Origin: Ophthalmolycus amberensis
Lineage: Eukaryota > Chordata > Actinopteri > Perciformes > Zoarcidae
Assembly (NCBI GenBank): GCA_024529925.1
Contig: JAFEUB010001485.1
Coordinates: forward strand, 37,245 to 101,244
DNA length: 64,000 bases
Direction: 5' to 3'
Under the pieces are notes generated by a model. It searched no databases. It saw nothing but the letters and a program-made list of their open reading frames with translations, and had not been told where the DNA came from. Shown piece by piece: positions 50,501 through 59,721 of the stretch; positions within the stretch are counted from its first letter, which is position 1, and every line of letters starts with the position of its first letter. The position numbers were made by a program, and so were the translations under genes.

Positions 50501-53500
50501 TAAGGACAATTGCTGCTTTGTACGTGTTGTGGAAGTCCCTCAAACGTCGGAATGCCAAACGCCGTCATGTCTGGTTCATAATATTGTTCAGAGGAGCTCC
50601 GTGGATTTCATCGAGCTGTATTCACTGTGTCTAGAAAGCCACCGGTCGCTGTTTACTACAGCTGTAGGAACACAACATAAACTGATTTGGCTGTGATTCA
50701 ATGGAAAATAAACCTACAAAAAGGGACCCCGAAATAACTACATAATGATGCCGATTTGTACTTGTCTTCTCCGACAAAAAGGGACTCCGAAATAACTACG
50801 TAATGATACCGATTTGTAGGCTACTTGTCTTCTCAATGGAGCTCTGATGGATCGGTGCTAGGCTATGCTAACATCGTAGCAGCTCCAGCAGCACTCAATA
50901 ACGTCATGTAGACGTAAATACGGCAGCGTCTATTCATTGTTTGTACCGTATGGTTTACACACACACACGTATACACATAGTTTGGTCCGGTCTCTATTGA
51001 TATGAGGTATCGTAGAGCTCTGGGTGAACACAGACGGCTACAGGATTTATTTCCTGATTCAACAACGGCAGGAAGTCAGTGATGACAGGGGGAGCAACTC
51101 AACGCTGATAGGCTATCGCGCCACAGCGTCACGCGATTATTTCGCAGAAGTTGAAAAATTTCAACTCGCGCGTTGGCGATTTTGCGGCATCCAACGCAAA
51201 AACGCGGCGCGCCAGTCTCATCGCGTCTGTGCATAGACTTTGTATGTAATCTCGACGCGCGTCAAAAAATCAACGCGACCGGTGTGAACGCAGCATTAGT
51301 CAATAAAAGCTCATAAAAGGCCGGACAGCCTGCGCTGAAGAGCTCTAAGCTGAAACCTCTAGTTCTCTGTGATAATAATTAATACATGTAAATATACCAT
51401 ACATTCTCAAATAGTGCCGTGTGTTTTACAGTGTTGTTTGGTGACCAAAAGAGGACAAAGAAGAAAAAATGTAATTTTACATTACAGTCATTTAGCAGAC
51501 GCTTTTATCCAAAGCGACTTATAATAAGTGTATTCAACATTGGTATTCAAGAGAACTACTAGTCACCACAAGTCGTAAGTGCATCTCCTTTTGTAAACAA
51601 GCATCTAAGAGCATAAACCAGAGCAAAAGTACAGTGCAGGTATGAATACAACACAATACTACTATTCAGTGTATTTCAGCATTTACAAAAAAAAACACAA
51701 AATGTTTTCTTACTATTACACTTCTGCGAACACCAGCAGCGAGCTAAAGATTAATTCTTGACTTCACGTGTCTGACTTTCTCTCCAGAGTGCCGCTAATG
51801 TGTCAAGTCATCACACTAAGCTTTAAATAAATATTACTTTTAAAATAAAATTTCAAAGCCATTTAAACATTTCTTTGTTGTTCGTCTTGGTTTTTTTCTA
51901 GTTTATTTGATACGGGACAGTGCACATTAATAAAAACAGTTACAATCTAGTGCCGACAGAGCTGAGTACTAACTAACCATTTCTGTAAGTGAGATTTAAA
52001 TGAACTGTATGTTTTTAGTTCTCTAGAATTTCAAGTAATTCATCAGCCATAATTGTAAAAGCTGTTTGTAACAACGGAGGCTTACAAATGATGTTTGGAA
52101 CAACCCTCCCACCTTTTGTGCCGGTACTCACCTTTTGTGAGAAAAGCAAACCAAACAATGTTTCAAGGTGAAAGATAAATACTGCTTTGTTTGCACTGAA
52201 ACCGGTTCATTCAAGCCACTGCACCTGTTCCAGGTGAAATTTGCGTTTGGGTTGGCTTCTGTCCCGCATTCAAATGAATCCTTCGCTCTTTTAACGATGT
52301 TCACTTCAATGGGTGAGACTGCGAGAGACAGGGAGAGGGAATGAGGTGTTATTGCTGTAACTGACAAAATATTAATATACGTAGCATTATATCAAACGAA
52401 TATTGAGGATCAAGATCTCGTGTACTGATACAGTGTTGGCTTGCTTTCAAGGACACCTGGTTTGATATGTTAATTAGTTTCAAGGACATTTTGGATTAAA
52501 ATACTTGGGAGGGGGGGGTGGGGGGAGATGTAGAAATATCTACAATTGACAAAGACCTTGAACACTACAGCTAAGAGCTCCTAAAGTAGCTGCATTTGAG
52601 AGATTACTGGTGTCTGACTTTCAGAGGCATCCGTTTCGCAACACTATGACAGTGTGGTAAATCAAGGTCAAGGTGATCACACAGCAATACTTCAATGAGT
52701 GACAATAGACAGTTGAAACAGGATACAGGAGTCTTTCATGGCGGAGCCTGCAGACAAGGTTTGTCATTGGCTCAGCTTTCCATTATCTCATGCATGTGCA
52801 TGTGGATCAACAGTGTTCTGTTTGCATTGAGGGATGGGGGAGGGGGAATTCCACCAGGAACAGGAGTTGAGATGTCCGTGTGAGTAAACTGCCAAAACGA
52901 AGGCTCCATTGTGCTGAACAAGATGGCAGCGTACTATTTAGGCTGCTAAACAGCTGCCAGTGCACATTGGTTTTGTTACTGGCATTGAGCTGTTGTCTGT
53001 TATTGAGTTGTTGTCCTTTTTCATTCTGCCTTGTCAACCAAATTCCACCAAGTAGTCTTTTGAAAAAAAAACAAGAACAACAACATGTTTTTTTTTCCAA
53101 TACTGTCTTTATTCTTGTTTGGTCAATGTCTTAATTGTTTTCATGTTCTTCTCTAGTGCAACAAAATAATCTAAAATTAAAAACCAGTTATTAGCTTTCA
53201 GAGTTAAGTGTGACGCTTTGGTTATGTGAAAAGAGATGGAGTAAAATGAACTCAAATATCCTTGAATTATTACAATTATTATTAAATATTAGAATGCAAA
53301 GATCAATCCCCTTAAGGGCCCAAATAGATGTCCGGCGTAGCATAGGGCACCAAAATGTCCAGAAACAGCTTCTGGATCTTTCTCCGACCATCCACTGATT
53401 CCTGGTTGATGATTTTGATTACCTCTAAGCTGAAGATGCAACCAGTCACATGCTCTAACGTGACTCCAGTTACTCACTCAGATTGTGTGACGACACGTTA

Positions 53501-56500
53501 ACTCAGCTGACTGAAGCTCATGTGATGCCGTTGGAAAGCTAGTATGTGGACTTCTGAGTATAGATTTAATTTGTACTCTGACAGAACTGTTCCCAAAGAT
53601 ACACTTCTATGCTCTTATCTTAAGGCGTTTTCCCTCTTGGGTGGATTAGAGAACATTCCCCTGGTTGTGGTAGTCAAAAGAATGTTGGCGTGGACCACCA
53701 CAAAATGACAAACAGTGTGTTGGGAAAAATCTAAATGACTAATTAGTATGCATTTAAATGATTAAAGAATGTTATACATTTAACAGAAGCTCATCTCCTC
53801 TGTAGTGTTTAAGGCCTGTGTCCTAGTGCAAACTTTCACTGACACTAGGTCTTCAGCAAATGTTTAGTCTATTAAGAAGCAGTTGATTGCCGAAAGAACA
53901 CGTCAGCTGTTTGTCCTGAATAAGAATGATAACAAACTTGTAGAAAGCGTTTGCGATGAGAAAGTGACCTTTGTACTAGAACGAATTGTTAAAGTGTCCA
54001 GATACGTAGACGCCTGTGTGAAACGCGAAATGTGTGTGTGTTACCCTGTGCCAGCCCACTGCATGTTGTTTACTTAGTATAAATACCAGAGGCTCGGAGA
54101 CAGATCTCCGAGCGGTCTTGATGTACATTCTGCATGTGAATCAACCCTGTCTCCTTCTTTGCAAAGAATAAATGTCCATTGATGAATGATTTTTACACCA
54201 GTCTCGAGTGAATTTTTCTAACACAGTGGTTATGTGTTTACCTCCAGTGAGCTCTGGTACAGTTCCCTGCAGTCTGGATCACGTGTGAAATCTAACCACT
54301 CGAAATACTGCAGCTGATTGATTTCATTAGTTGAACACATTATCAGCCTTTAATTGCTCATTTACTTCAGTGAAGTGACGAAGAGTTCGGTTGTAACGTT
54401 AGAGTATCCTGCATCACGGATCAAAAAGTGAACTGCAGTCAATGAACAGCACAGCAACACACCCACCAAGTATGAAATGAACGGCTCTCAGGGTATGCAA
54501 AGGACTTTCCCACACACAGACAGAAAAGCGATTATTTGCTTCATAGCTAGATTAGATAATAGGTGTTTTAGTTTAGGCCTTCTATTATGAAAATAGACTT
54601 TAGCACACTGATAACCAAAATTGTTCTTGCAAATTTCACAGTTTGTTGTAAATTGCGAGCAGCCGTGCAAGCATGAATGCATGTTTATCTCAAGGATCTT
54701 AACTTTGCTCCAGAGACCCCAGCCAAACATTCCAGCCCAGCCCTGCTACTGTATGGCTGTGCTAAATGTGCTGTGTGTTAGCTGGCTCACAAGCTAGCCA
54801 GCAAGAGAACTAGCGAGCTTATAATACTGCCTACGCTTCTACTTCGCTGGATCAACGACCTGAGAAAGCGTTTTGCGCTGTCACTTCCTGGCCTGACCAT
54901 GCACTGTCTTTATTCTGTCCTCATCTTTGTCCTGACCCTTGTCTTTCTTGCCCTGCTTAGAAACATGAAGAAACAGTATTGCAAAGTAAGAAAACCACGA
55001 GACAAGGGGAGAGGTCATAACAGCAGGGATCTTACAACTAAAACTGTTGATTATCCTTAAGAGTTCACAGATGTTTTGTACACACAATTACAGACAGAAG
55101 GCTCTCTTCCTCTGTAACTTTAATTTAACTTTTTTTCTGCTTTTACTGCCGTAGTGGTATTTCATTGTCCCTGAATAATGAAAAGACGATTGTATTCTAT
55201 TATTATAGAAGTATTAGTGAATGAGTCTGCTCTAGTCTCTGTCCATTCAGAGAATAGCTTTGAGCACCTTCAGCCACAGCAGAGCCCCAATCAGCCTAAA
55301 CAGCTGAGAACACAAGTGGGAGTGAAACACTGTCTTTATCCACTGTTCAAACAATTAAATCGATGTAATAACTGAGAAACTCTGAGATACACAATGATAA
55401 AATGAACAGGAATGATCAACTACATAAGTGATATTTGTATACTCACAGTAGATCTGTATGGTGAAGGGCAGGCTTTCTTCTTTCGACATGGCTGCACCGG
55501 TGATGACACACTTGACCAAGTGATGGTTGACTTCTCTGGTAGGAACTCCAAACAGCGTGCTGACTGTGGTCGTCGTACTGTTGGCATGCTGGGTGACGTC
55601 GTTTGTTGTCCTCACTTTTTCTCCCAAAGTACCAGTGAGCCATTGCACCTTTGCAGGAGGCTTGGAACCAGCAGCCATGCAAGTCACGAGGGAAACCTCT
55701 TCATCACCCAAAGTAGGACAATTATCCTTCAGGCTTGTGACCGGAGGCACTAGGAGAGTAACAGTGAATAAGAGAAGTCAACATGCGAGCATGAAGGTCA
55801 ACACTATTCTCTATCTCACACACACACACACACGTTTAATACAATGCATCATACCAAGCAGGTTTAGAGGTATCCCAGTCTGGATATTTCCGCTGGGGAA
55901 CAAAGTGAAGATGCACGTGTAGGTGGCTTCATCCGTCAATGTGATATTGGACAACCGTAGAGATCCATTGCTGCCCTTAAAGTTCCCAATAAATTCAAAT
56001 CGTTTATCAGGTACATTGATAAATTTTGGTCCAGTAGCAGACAAGATTGTAAGGAAATAGTCAGTCTGTGGTTCCTTCCGCCATGATATCTGGGTGACGG
56101 GCTCCTTAGTGTGGATGAGTTTGCAGGGTAAGATGGTCGTCCCTCCTAGCACCACGGTCAAGTTTCCGCCAATCACCTGGACAGCTGTAAGGTGCAGAAA
56201 ATCTCATCAGGCAAATATACATTACATTGTGGTTCAGAGCATATGGAAGTATTCACATCAGCCCTGAGCAGAGTATCTGACAAGCCTAGGCTGGCAAAAA
56301 CCCACGCTGGCTTTGAGTTTAGAGCAGAGGGGGAATTTAAGGCTTTCGCAAAATAATGATGTTTTGGAAACTTAGGCTTAGTTTAGGCGTACTCTAAACA
56401 GTGTAATGTTCACATTCATCTCAATGACACCACTCTGGCACAGCAGAGGAGTGACGCTGAACCTGGCTCAACTTGTCCCGTAACGCAATGCCACACCATC

Positions 56501-59500
56501 CTTCAACAGACTTTACTGTCCAATAAATTAACATCAGCAAACATTAGACTAATAATTTGTACGTTGCACTCTTGAGTTTGTGATTGTGGAGACAAAGGAT
56601 GATGGTGGCCCTGAGGGTCAAAACACGTCTATTCAGAAAACACGACGACATTTCACAAAACACTATATTTCAGGAAACACAACAGCAAAAACTATTTAAT
56701 TAAGTTGAGACTGAAAACAGAAAAGGTAGATATGTATTGGGACAGGATTCCATGTCGCTGATTGGACGCACCGTCTATCTATTGCCGATGGAAATAACTG
56801 CAGCTGTTGCAATACAAAGTAGGAAGAGTGCAAATACAAATAGTATTATATAAATAATATACATTACATTGTGGTTCAGAGTGTATGGAAGTATTCACAT
56901 CAGCCCTGAGCAGAGTATCTGACAAGCCTAGGCTGGCAAAAAACCCACGCTGGCTTTGAGTTTAGAGCAGAGGGGGAATTTAAGGCTTTCGCAAAATAAT
57001 GACGTTTTGGAAACTTAGGCTTAGTTTAGGCGTACTCTAAACAGTGTAATGTTCACATTCATCTCAATGACACCACTCTGGCACAGCAGAGGAGTGACGC
57101 TGAACCTGGCTCAACTTGTCCCGTAACGCAATGCCACACCATTAGTGGTGTCACGGATCACGGATCGATCCGTGATCCGTTCGGATCAGCCCTCACGGTT
57201 CGGATCAGCCCTCACGGTTCGGATCACCCCTCACGGTTCGGATCACTTGTGAACCGCGGATCAATCGAGTATTTTTTTTCTACAGTGTAATCATCATAGT
57301 GTGTAATAAAGTTCTACTGCTGCTGTTCCTTTTCAAGTAACAAGTCCCCGAATATCAATGCAGAGTGTCAGTGAACAGATATGAAGCAGTAGTGTGTTCA
57401 CGTGAAAGGAGCAGGTTAGAAGCATTTAACGGTGAAGTCATGGCGAGCGGAGGAACTTGAGAAGCCGCGGCGTCATTTAAGTCGCAAGTTTGGGCGCATT
57501 TTGTCATCCCTGTCACGTATAATGACGGATGAGGGTGGTGGACAAAGCGTTACGGTATGTAGGCGTTATTTAAAGAGAAGACACACGACAACGGCAAAAC
57601 ATCGGCATGTCCACACATATGAAGAGACACCATCCCGTCTGTCAGCGACGGGGACACTCCGGTGTGGGAAAACAAAGGATTTCTAAATCTGGTTAAAATG
57701 CTTGAGCCACGCTACGAAATCCACTCACGCACCCACTTCAGTGTGAAGCTGTTCCAGGCCTCTATGAGAAGGAAAAGACTGCAGAGACTGCTTTCACCAC
57801 AGCGGAGTGATTCTTAGTCCGGCGCTGTAGACACGCCCCCTCTGTGAGAGTCACACACACACACACACCTGGGGCAGGTGCTGTAGACACGCCCCCTCTG
57901 TGAGAGTCACACACACACACACCTGGGGCAGGTGCTGTAGACACGCCCCCTCTGTGAGAGTCACACACACACACACCTGGGGCAGGTGCCGACAGAAGTA
58001 TCAGAGTGGAAGCTAGACAGGCCCAATAATATTCCAGTCACCACAGAAAGGTCGACCCTCTCCCCAGACAATGGAGATATTCTCATCTTTTTGAAAATAA
58101 TGTCACAGTAATGGTAAACATTATTGTGTATTTGAATGGCATAACCTGACAGGAAGTAAACATAGACCCAAGTTGTTGCCGAGCAGTTCAGTTCAGTGTA
58201 AACAGTGGAAGCTAGCTCACTGGCTGTTTCTTTCTTTCAGCATTGATGAAAGGACGAGGATATCAGAATTAAGTATTCTTGAATGTTTTATTTTTATTTA
58301 TTTATTTCATTTTGTTTCAAATTGGACATCTTCAATATGTTTGTTTTCATGTAAGACTATAGCCCAAAGTTCTTTGCTTTAAGTGTTCTTGAAGTTCTTA
58401 TTAACAATGGAAAGCAAAGTTATATTTGTTTCCTCCCCTATTCTTTGTTGATCCGAAAAATGATCCGAACCGTGACTCCTGAACCGTGATCCGAACCGAA
58501 CCGTGAGGTTTGTGATCCATGACACCCCTACACACCATCCTTCAACAGACTTTACTGTCCAATAAATTAACAGTCAGCAAACATTAGACTAATAATTTGT
58601 ACAGTTGCACTCTTGAGTTTGTGATTGTGGAGACAAAGGATGATAGGTACGGTGGCCCTGAGGGTCAAAACACGTCCTATTCAGAAAACACGACGACATT
58701 TCACAAAACACTACATTTCAGAAAACACAACAGCAAAAAGCTATTTAATTAAGTTGAGACTGAAAACAGAAAAGGTAGATATGTATTGGGACAGGATTCC
58801 ATGTCGCTGATTGGACGCACCGTCTATCTATTGCCGATGGAAATAACTGCAGCTGTTGCAATACAAAGTAGGAAGAGTGCAAATACAAATAGTATTATAT
58901 AAATAATATACATTACTTTGTGGTTACAACAAACAGAAGTAGTTTTGTCTGTTTGCTGTTTCACTGCGTTATTCTTTTTATTCCCACAGGTTTTGTGACA
59001 AATCCAGCACTACTGTACAGTGAGAGAGATATATTTCTATATTTATTTAAAGTTCAGATTCAAGATGTTCAGAGGCCTGTGGAAGGAGCCGTACAGGCAG
59101 CAGAGCATCATCATCAGAAGGGGAAATTTCCAAGGGTCGTTTGGGGACGCACGTGTGTTGGACGAGCATTAAAGGAGTTTGGTTTTCTAAACTCAACTAT
59201 AACTCATCAACACGTTACAAACACAACCCTGTACTGAGCAGTTCCTATCTTTACATGTATCATGATCATGATTCAGTTAATTAGTTCATCGTCGGGTTAT
59301 TGTTTGCATTCTGACTCGGTGTGTGCTTTCTTTTGTCTGCCACGATGCGTTAACACCTGATTATTCAGTTATTGTCAAATCAAATGTCAAACGTTCACCC
59401 CAATGTTAATGTTGTCAGTATTCCACAACACAGATGAAACGTACTCGACTATTTTTTAACGAGTCAAACCTTTTGTTTGGCTCAACAATTATGCCGTTAT

Positions 59501-59721
59501 TCTTCTGCCTTTGAGCAAATTCGCATAATATTTCTGTCGTCGCCTCTGATTTGTATTTTTCTATTGTCTTTATTGACATTTCTCTTCTAAATGTGTTATG
59601 TCATTCAAGGCTAATTTTAGCGTTGACGTCAGTTCTTAAAGAAAAAGAAGCATTTTGCCTCGACGACATACATACCTTCCACATCTGTGCTCAGGATGAA
59701 CGTGAACACCAGTAAAAGCAT
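38458..59721 (-). CDS. Nectin/PVR-like immunoglobulin adhesion receptor, 7 coding exons
   Basis: The - strand join is 59721-59676, 56184-55855, 55749-55447, 52318-52225, 40102-39948, 38760-38658 and 38539-38458. It is 1113 nt (370 residues), with GT/AG borders, matching phases and no internal stop. The layout is: signal peptide 1-15; V domain with C36, W50 and C106 (TYTCIFTLFPSGN); C1-like domain with C149, W162 and C206; C2-like domain with C244, W256 and C290; membrane span about 316-334; short tail. A third Ig domain split over two exons fits my memory of nectin genes. Such proteins mediate cell adhesion and bind immune receptors. The tail ends EEEAAAL rather than the afadin-binding motif of classical nectins. 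This makes a PVR-like or divergent member more likely. The exact orthologue is unknown. Confidence 0.85.
38658..38760 (-). CDS. Nectin-like gene exon 6: transmembrane segment
   Basis: 103 nt, acceptor gtctccctgcag and donor tttctaag|gtaccg. The span is WTLFGLLLFMIAFGVAALW, followed by YSYKTGKFLR. Confidence 0.88.
38761..39947. other. Intron of nectin-like gene, nothing further recognised
   Basis: 1.2 kb of AT-rich DNA with no repeat ends or extra exon seen. Confidence 0.5.
39948..40102 (-). CDS. Nectin-like gene exon 5: second half of third Ig domain
   Basis: 155 nt, acceptor tctgtttcag and donor acttctg|gtgagt. Contains RVEGATLQFLSMTSDLNGLY followed by QCEASNPYGT, the second Cys strand. 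Phase 2 in, phase 1 out, consistent with exons 4 and 6. Confidence 0.9.
40930..43010. repeat. Unclassified GC-rich repeat-like segment in nectin-like intron
   Basis: A GC-rich island unlike the AT-rich surroundings. It holds a 106-bp tandem pair (41224-41329 and 41330-41435) and a 44-bp tandem pair (41461-41504 and 41505-41548). An AGCTTAGC array follows at 41745-41800. A 196-codon + strand frame at 41008-41598 crosses both tandem repeats and is Pro/Arg-rich with no recognised domain. It may be the 5' part of a retroelement, but I see no RT, integrase or terminal repeats. Confidence 0.5.
42552..42576. repeat. (CA)n microsatellite
   Basis: Short dinucleotide run within the GC-rich repeat-like segment. 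Confidence 0.9.
43069..44640 (-). mobile_element. LINE with reverse transcriptase, 5'-truncated and frame-broken
   Basis: The - strand reads RT blocks in order: PGVDEIRPEMLKALDTVELS, then GLVVPIFKKGD, SNYRGITLL, EQYGFRPGRRTVDQLF, GCPLSPVLFV and FADDVVLLASSDRD (catalytic FADD). It continues open to RPRGRPRTRWRDYISQLAWE (43083-43892). The 3' end lies in tandem TCCA at about 43069-43080. The frame is broken upstream, in part by a 25-bp tandem duplication at 44416-44465. There is no endonuclease. The clade (RTE-like or I/Nimb-like) is not resolved. The orientation matches the host gene. Confidence 0.9.
44641..45231. other. Intron sequence, nothing recognised
   Basis: AT-rich DNA between the LINE and the hAT remnant. 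Confidence 0.5.
45232..46400 (+). mobile_element. hAT transposon remnant with TTF-type zinc-finger fragment
   Basis: Starts cagtggtgggccgtcagggc, a hAT-style terminus. The + strand frames read GKGFVRHFQSANY, then KRCKLYCWECLLFATERLGV, HVRATVLLKTFGGTRVDLQI and CRETELHNEKVKNREILKRT. These are the TTF zinc-finger and following block seen in hAT/ZMYM-like transposases. The blocks fall in different frames, and the catalytic core is absent. The right end could not be found; the element may have been cut off by the adjoining LINE. Confidence 0.7.
46752..49960 (-). mobile_element. Near-complete Rex1/CR1-like LINE, disabled
   Basis: On the - strand, in order: an endonuclease-like region (49941-49357, with FLSNVRSLCNKLDELQLLVA and LCFTETWL), a linker region (49082-48459), and an RT (48333-47056). 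The RT has NDYRPVALTSVVMKSFERLV, FVDFSSAFNTI and KFADDTTLIG (catalytic FADD). A conserved C-terminal region follows, with VMVWYAVATAKDKGRLQRII-type sequence. Breaks include a frame change near 49340, a stop near 48340, and an in-frame TAG at 47919 just before ITDFLSDRKQ. The 3' end is a (GATTCT)n tail, read as cagaatcagaatcaga at 46751. It cannot encode a full protein. Confidence 0.9.
50040..50277. mobile_element. Fragmentary hAT-type ends
   Basis: The complement of 50177-50277 starts cagtggcaggcaatgcattt and continues tatacctgggccttgactgc, closely matching the terminus at 35499. A second end-like sequence, tgatgttacacccctag, lies at 50168-50184. These are remnants with no coding sequence. 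Confidence 0.45.
50316..51298. mobile_element. Non-autonomous DNA transposon with perfect 40-bp inverted repeats
   Basis: Positions 50316-50355 (starting taatgctgcgttcacaccgg) are the exact inverted complement of 51259-51298. If the outer TA is the target duplication, the element is ATGCTGCG...CGCAGCAT. TA/TWA duplications and this end type suggest a Harbinger-like or Tc1-like group, but I cannot decide. The interior holds a roughly 60-bp tandem pair (50715-50774 and 50775-50836) and no transposase. Confidence 0.88.
51299..51470. other. Intron sequence, nothing recognised
   Basis: Short stretch between the transposon and the next repeat. Confidence 0.4.
51474..51600. repeat. Widespread fish interspersed repeat fragment
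   Basis: Contains tcatttagcagacgctttta followed by tccaaagcgactta, a signature I know as highly repeated in teleost genomes. The class is not assigned here. Confidence 0.6.
51601..52224. other. Intron sequence, nothing recognised
   Basis: AT-rich, with no repeat ends seen. Confidence 0.4.
52225..52318 (-). CDS. Nectin-like gene exon 4: first half of third Ig domain
   Basis: 94 nt, acceptor gtctctcgcag and donor tggaacag|gtgcag, ending in phase 2. Encodes SPIEVNIVKRAKDSFECGTE then ANPNANFTWN. The Cys-x11-Trp spacing matches the first half of an Ig fold. The partner Cys lies 12 kb away in exon 5. Confidence 0.85.
52319..53311. other. Intron of nectin-like gene, nothing recognised
   Basis: Includes a G-rich tract at 52511-52526 and homopolymer A/T runs near 53060-53098. 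No exon was recognised. Confidence 0.4.
53312..53424 (-). other. Unassigned exon-like open frame in nectin-like intron
   Basis: After an AG (catcttcagcttag) the - strand is open for 37 codons (53422-53312). It includes INQESVDGRRKIQKLFLDIL and then VPYATPDIYLGP before a TAA. It has three-base periodicity and tail-like tyrosines. It sits in the intron between Ig domains 2 and 3, where a tail exon would make no sense for this gene. It may be a leftover from another gene, or chance. Confidence 0.2.
53713..54228 (+). mobile_element. Solo LTR (506 bp) with 5-bp target duplication
   Basis: The LTR spans 53718-54223, starts tgttggg and ends ctaaca (TG...CA). It is flanked by the exact 5-bp duplication cagtg (53713-53717 and 54224-54228). 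Inside are TATAAAT at 54078-54084 and AATAAA at 54167-54172, in the order expected of U3-R-U5. No gag or pol sequence lies alongside, so this is a recombined solo LTR from an LTR retrotransposon or endogenous retrovirus. It lies in a nectin-like intron on the opposite strand. Confidence 0.88.
54229..55446. other. Intron of nectin-like gene, nothing recognised
   Basis: No repeat end or additional exon was recognised. Confidence 0.45.
55447..55749 (-). CDS. Nectin-like gene exon 3: Ig C1-like domain
   Basis: 303 nt, phase 1-1, acceptor actctcctag and donor ctact|gtgagt. Contains VSLVTCMAAGSKPPAKVQWL and HHLVKCVITG. The first of these resembles the CxAAxxKPxxxxxW pattern of nectin second domains. 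Confidence 0.93.
55855..56184 (-). CDS. Nectin-like gene exon 2: Ig V domain
   Basis: 330 nt, symmetrical phase 1-1, acceptor caccttacag and donor ctgcttg|gtatga. The conserved core is TTILPCKL, QISWRKE and DEATYTCIFTLFPSGNIQTG. The TCIFTLFPSG block is the nectin/PVR hallmark that decided the family call. Confidence 0.93.
56215..56856. repeat. Tandem duplication copy 1 (642 bp), uninterrupted
   Basis: Starts atatacattacattgtggtt. It is followed directly by copy 2, starting with the same words at 56857. The copies are nearly identical. This copy keeps the unoccupied transposon target (tgccacaccatccttcaac, about 56489). Confidence 0.95.
57143..58530 (+). mobile_element. hAT transposon, 1388 bp, with perfect 8-bp target duplication
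   Basis: The ends are tagtggtgtcacggatcac and the complement of the right end, taggggtgtcatggatcac. The target duplication is cacaccat at 57135-57142 and 58531-58538. The interior (57430-57670) retains pieces of a BED-type zinc finger in broken frames, such as KSQVWAHFVIPVTYND and STHMKRHHP. The catalytic domain is gone. Several tcacggttcggatca repeats lie just inside the left end. Confidence 0.93.
57824..57987. repeat. Minisatellite, three units of 54-56 bp
   Basis: Units start gctgtagacacgccccctct at 57824, 57880 and 57934, and each contains a short CA run and cctggggcag. It lies inside the hAT element and accounts for the repeated peptide in a - strand false frame at 57762-57974. Confidence 0.9.
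58990..59237 (+). other. Exon-like open region of unknown origin
   Basis: A strong acceptor (ttattcccacag, AG at 58988-58989) is followed by two overlapping open frames on the + strand. One runs to a TGA at 59235-59237. The other starts at ATG 59065 and encodes 35 residues beginning MFRGLWKEPYRQQSIIIRRG, ending at TAA 59170-59172. I recognise neither. It lies in the first intron of the - strand nectin-like gene. Confidence 0.2.
59676..59721 (-). CDS. Nectin-like gene exon 1: signal peptide
   Basis: Encodes MLLLVFTFILSTDVE and ends ggaag|gtatgt in phase 1. Upstream, cgtgtttcttcag|gagtaccacg could be an acceptor, implying a 5' UTR intron. Alternatively the AT-rich tttaaatata about 40 bp upstream could be a TATA-like element. 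Confidence 0.75.

Larger units (their letters stand above)
56857..58906. repeat. Tandem duplication copy 2, split by a hAT insertion
   Basis: Copy 2 comprises 56857-57142 and 58531-58906 around the transposon at 57143-58530. Removing the insertion and one 8-bp duplicate gives the same layout as copy 1. A few small indels distinguish the copies, for example tgatgg versus tgataggtacgg. Confidence 0.95.

Noticed and set aside
57762..57974. - strand frame with a repeated Cys/His peptide
   Set aside because: Direct translation of the minisatellite inside the hAT element.
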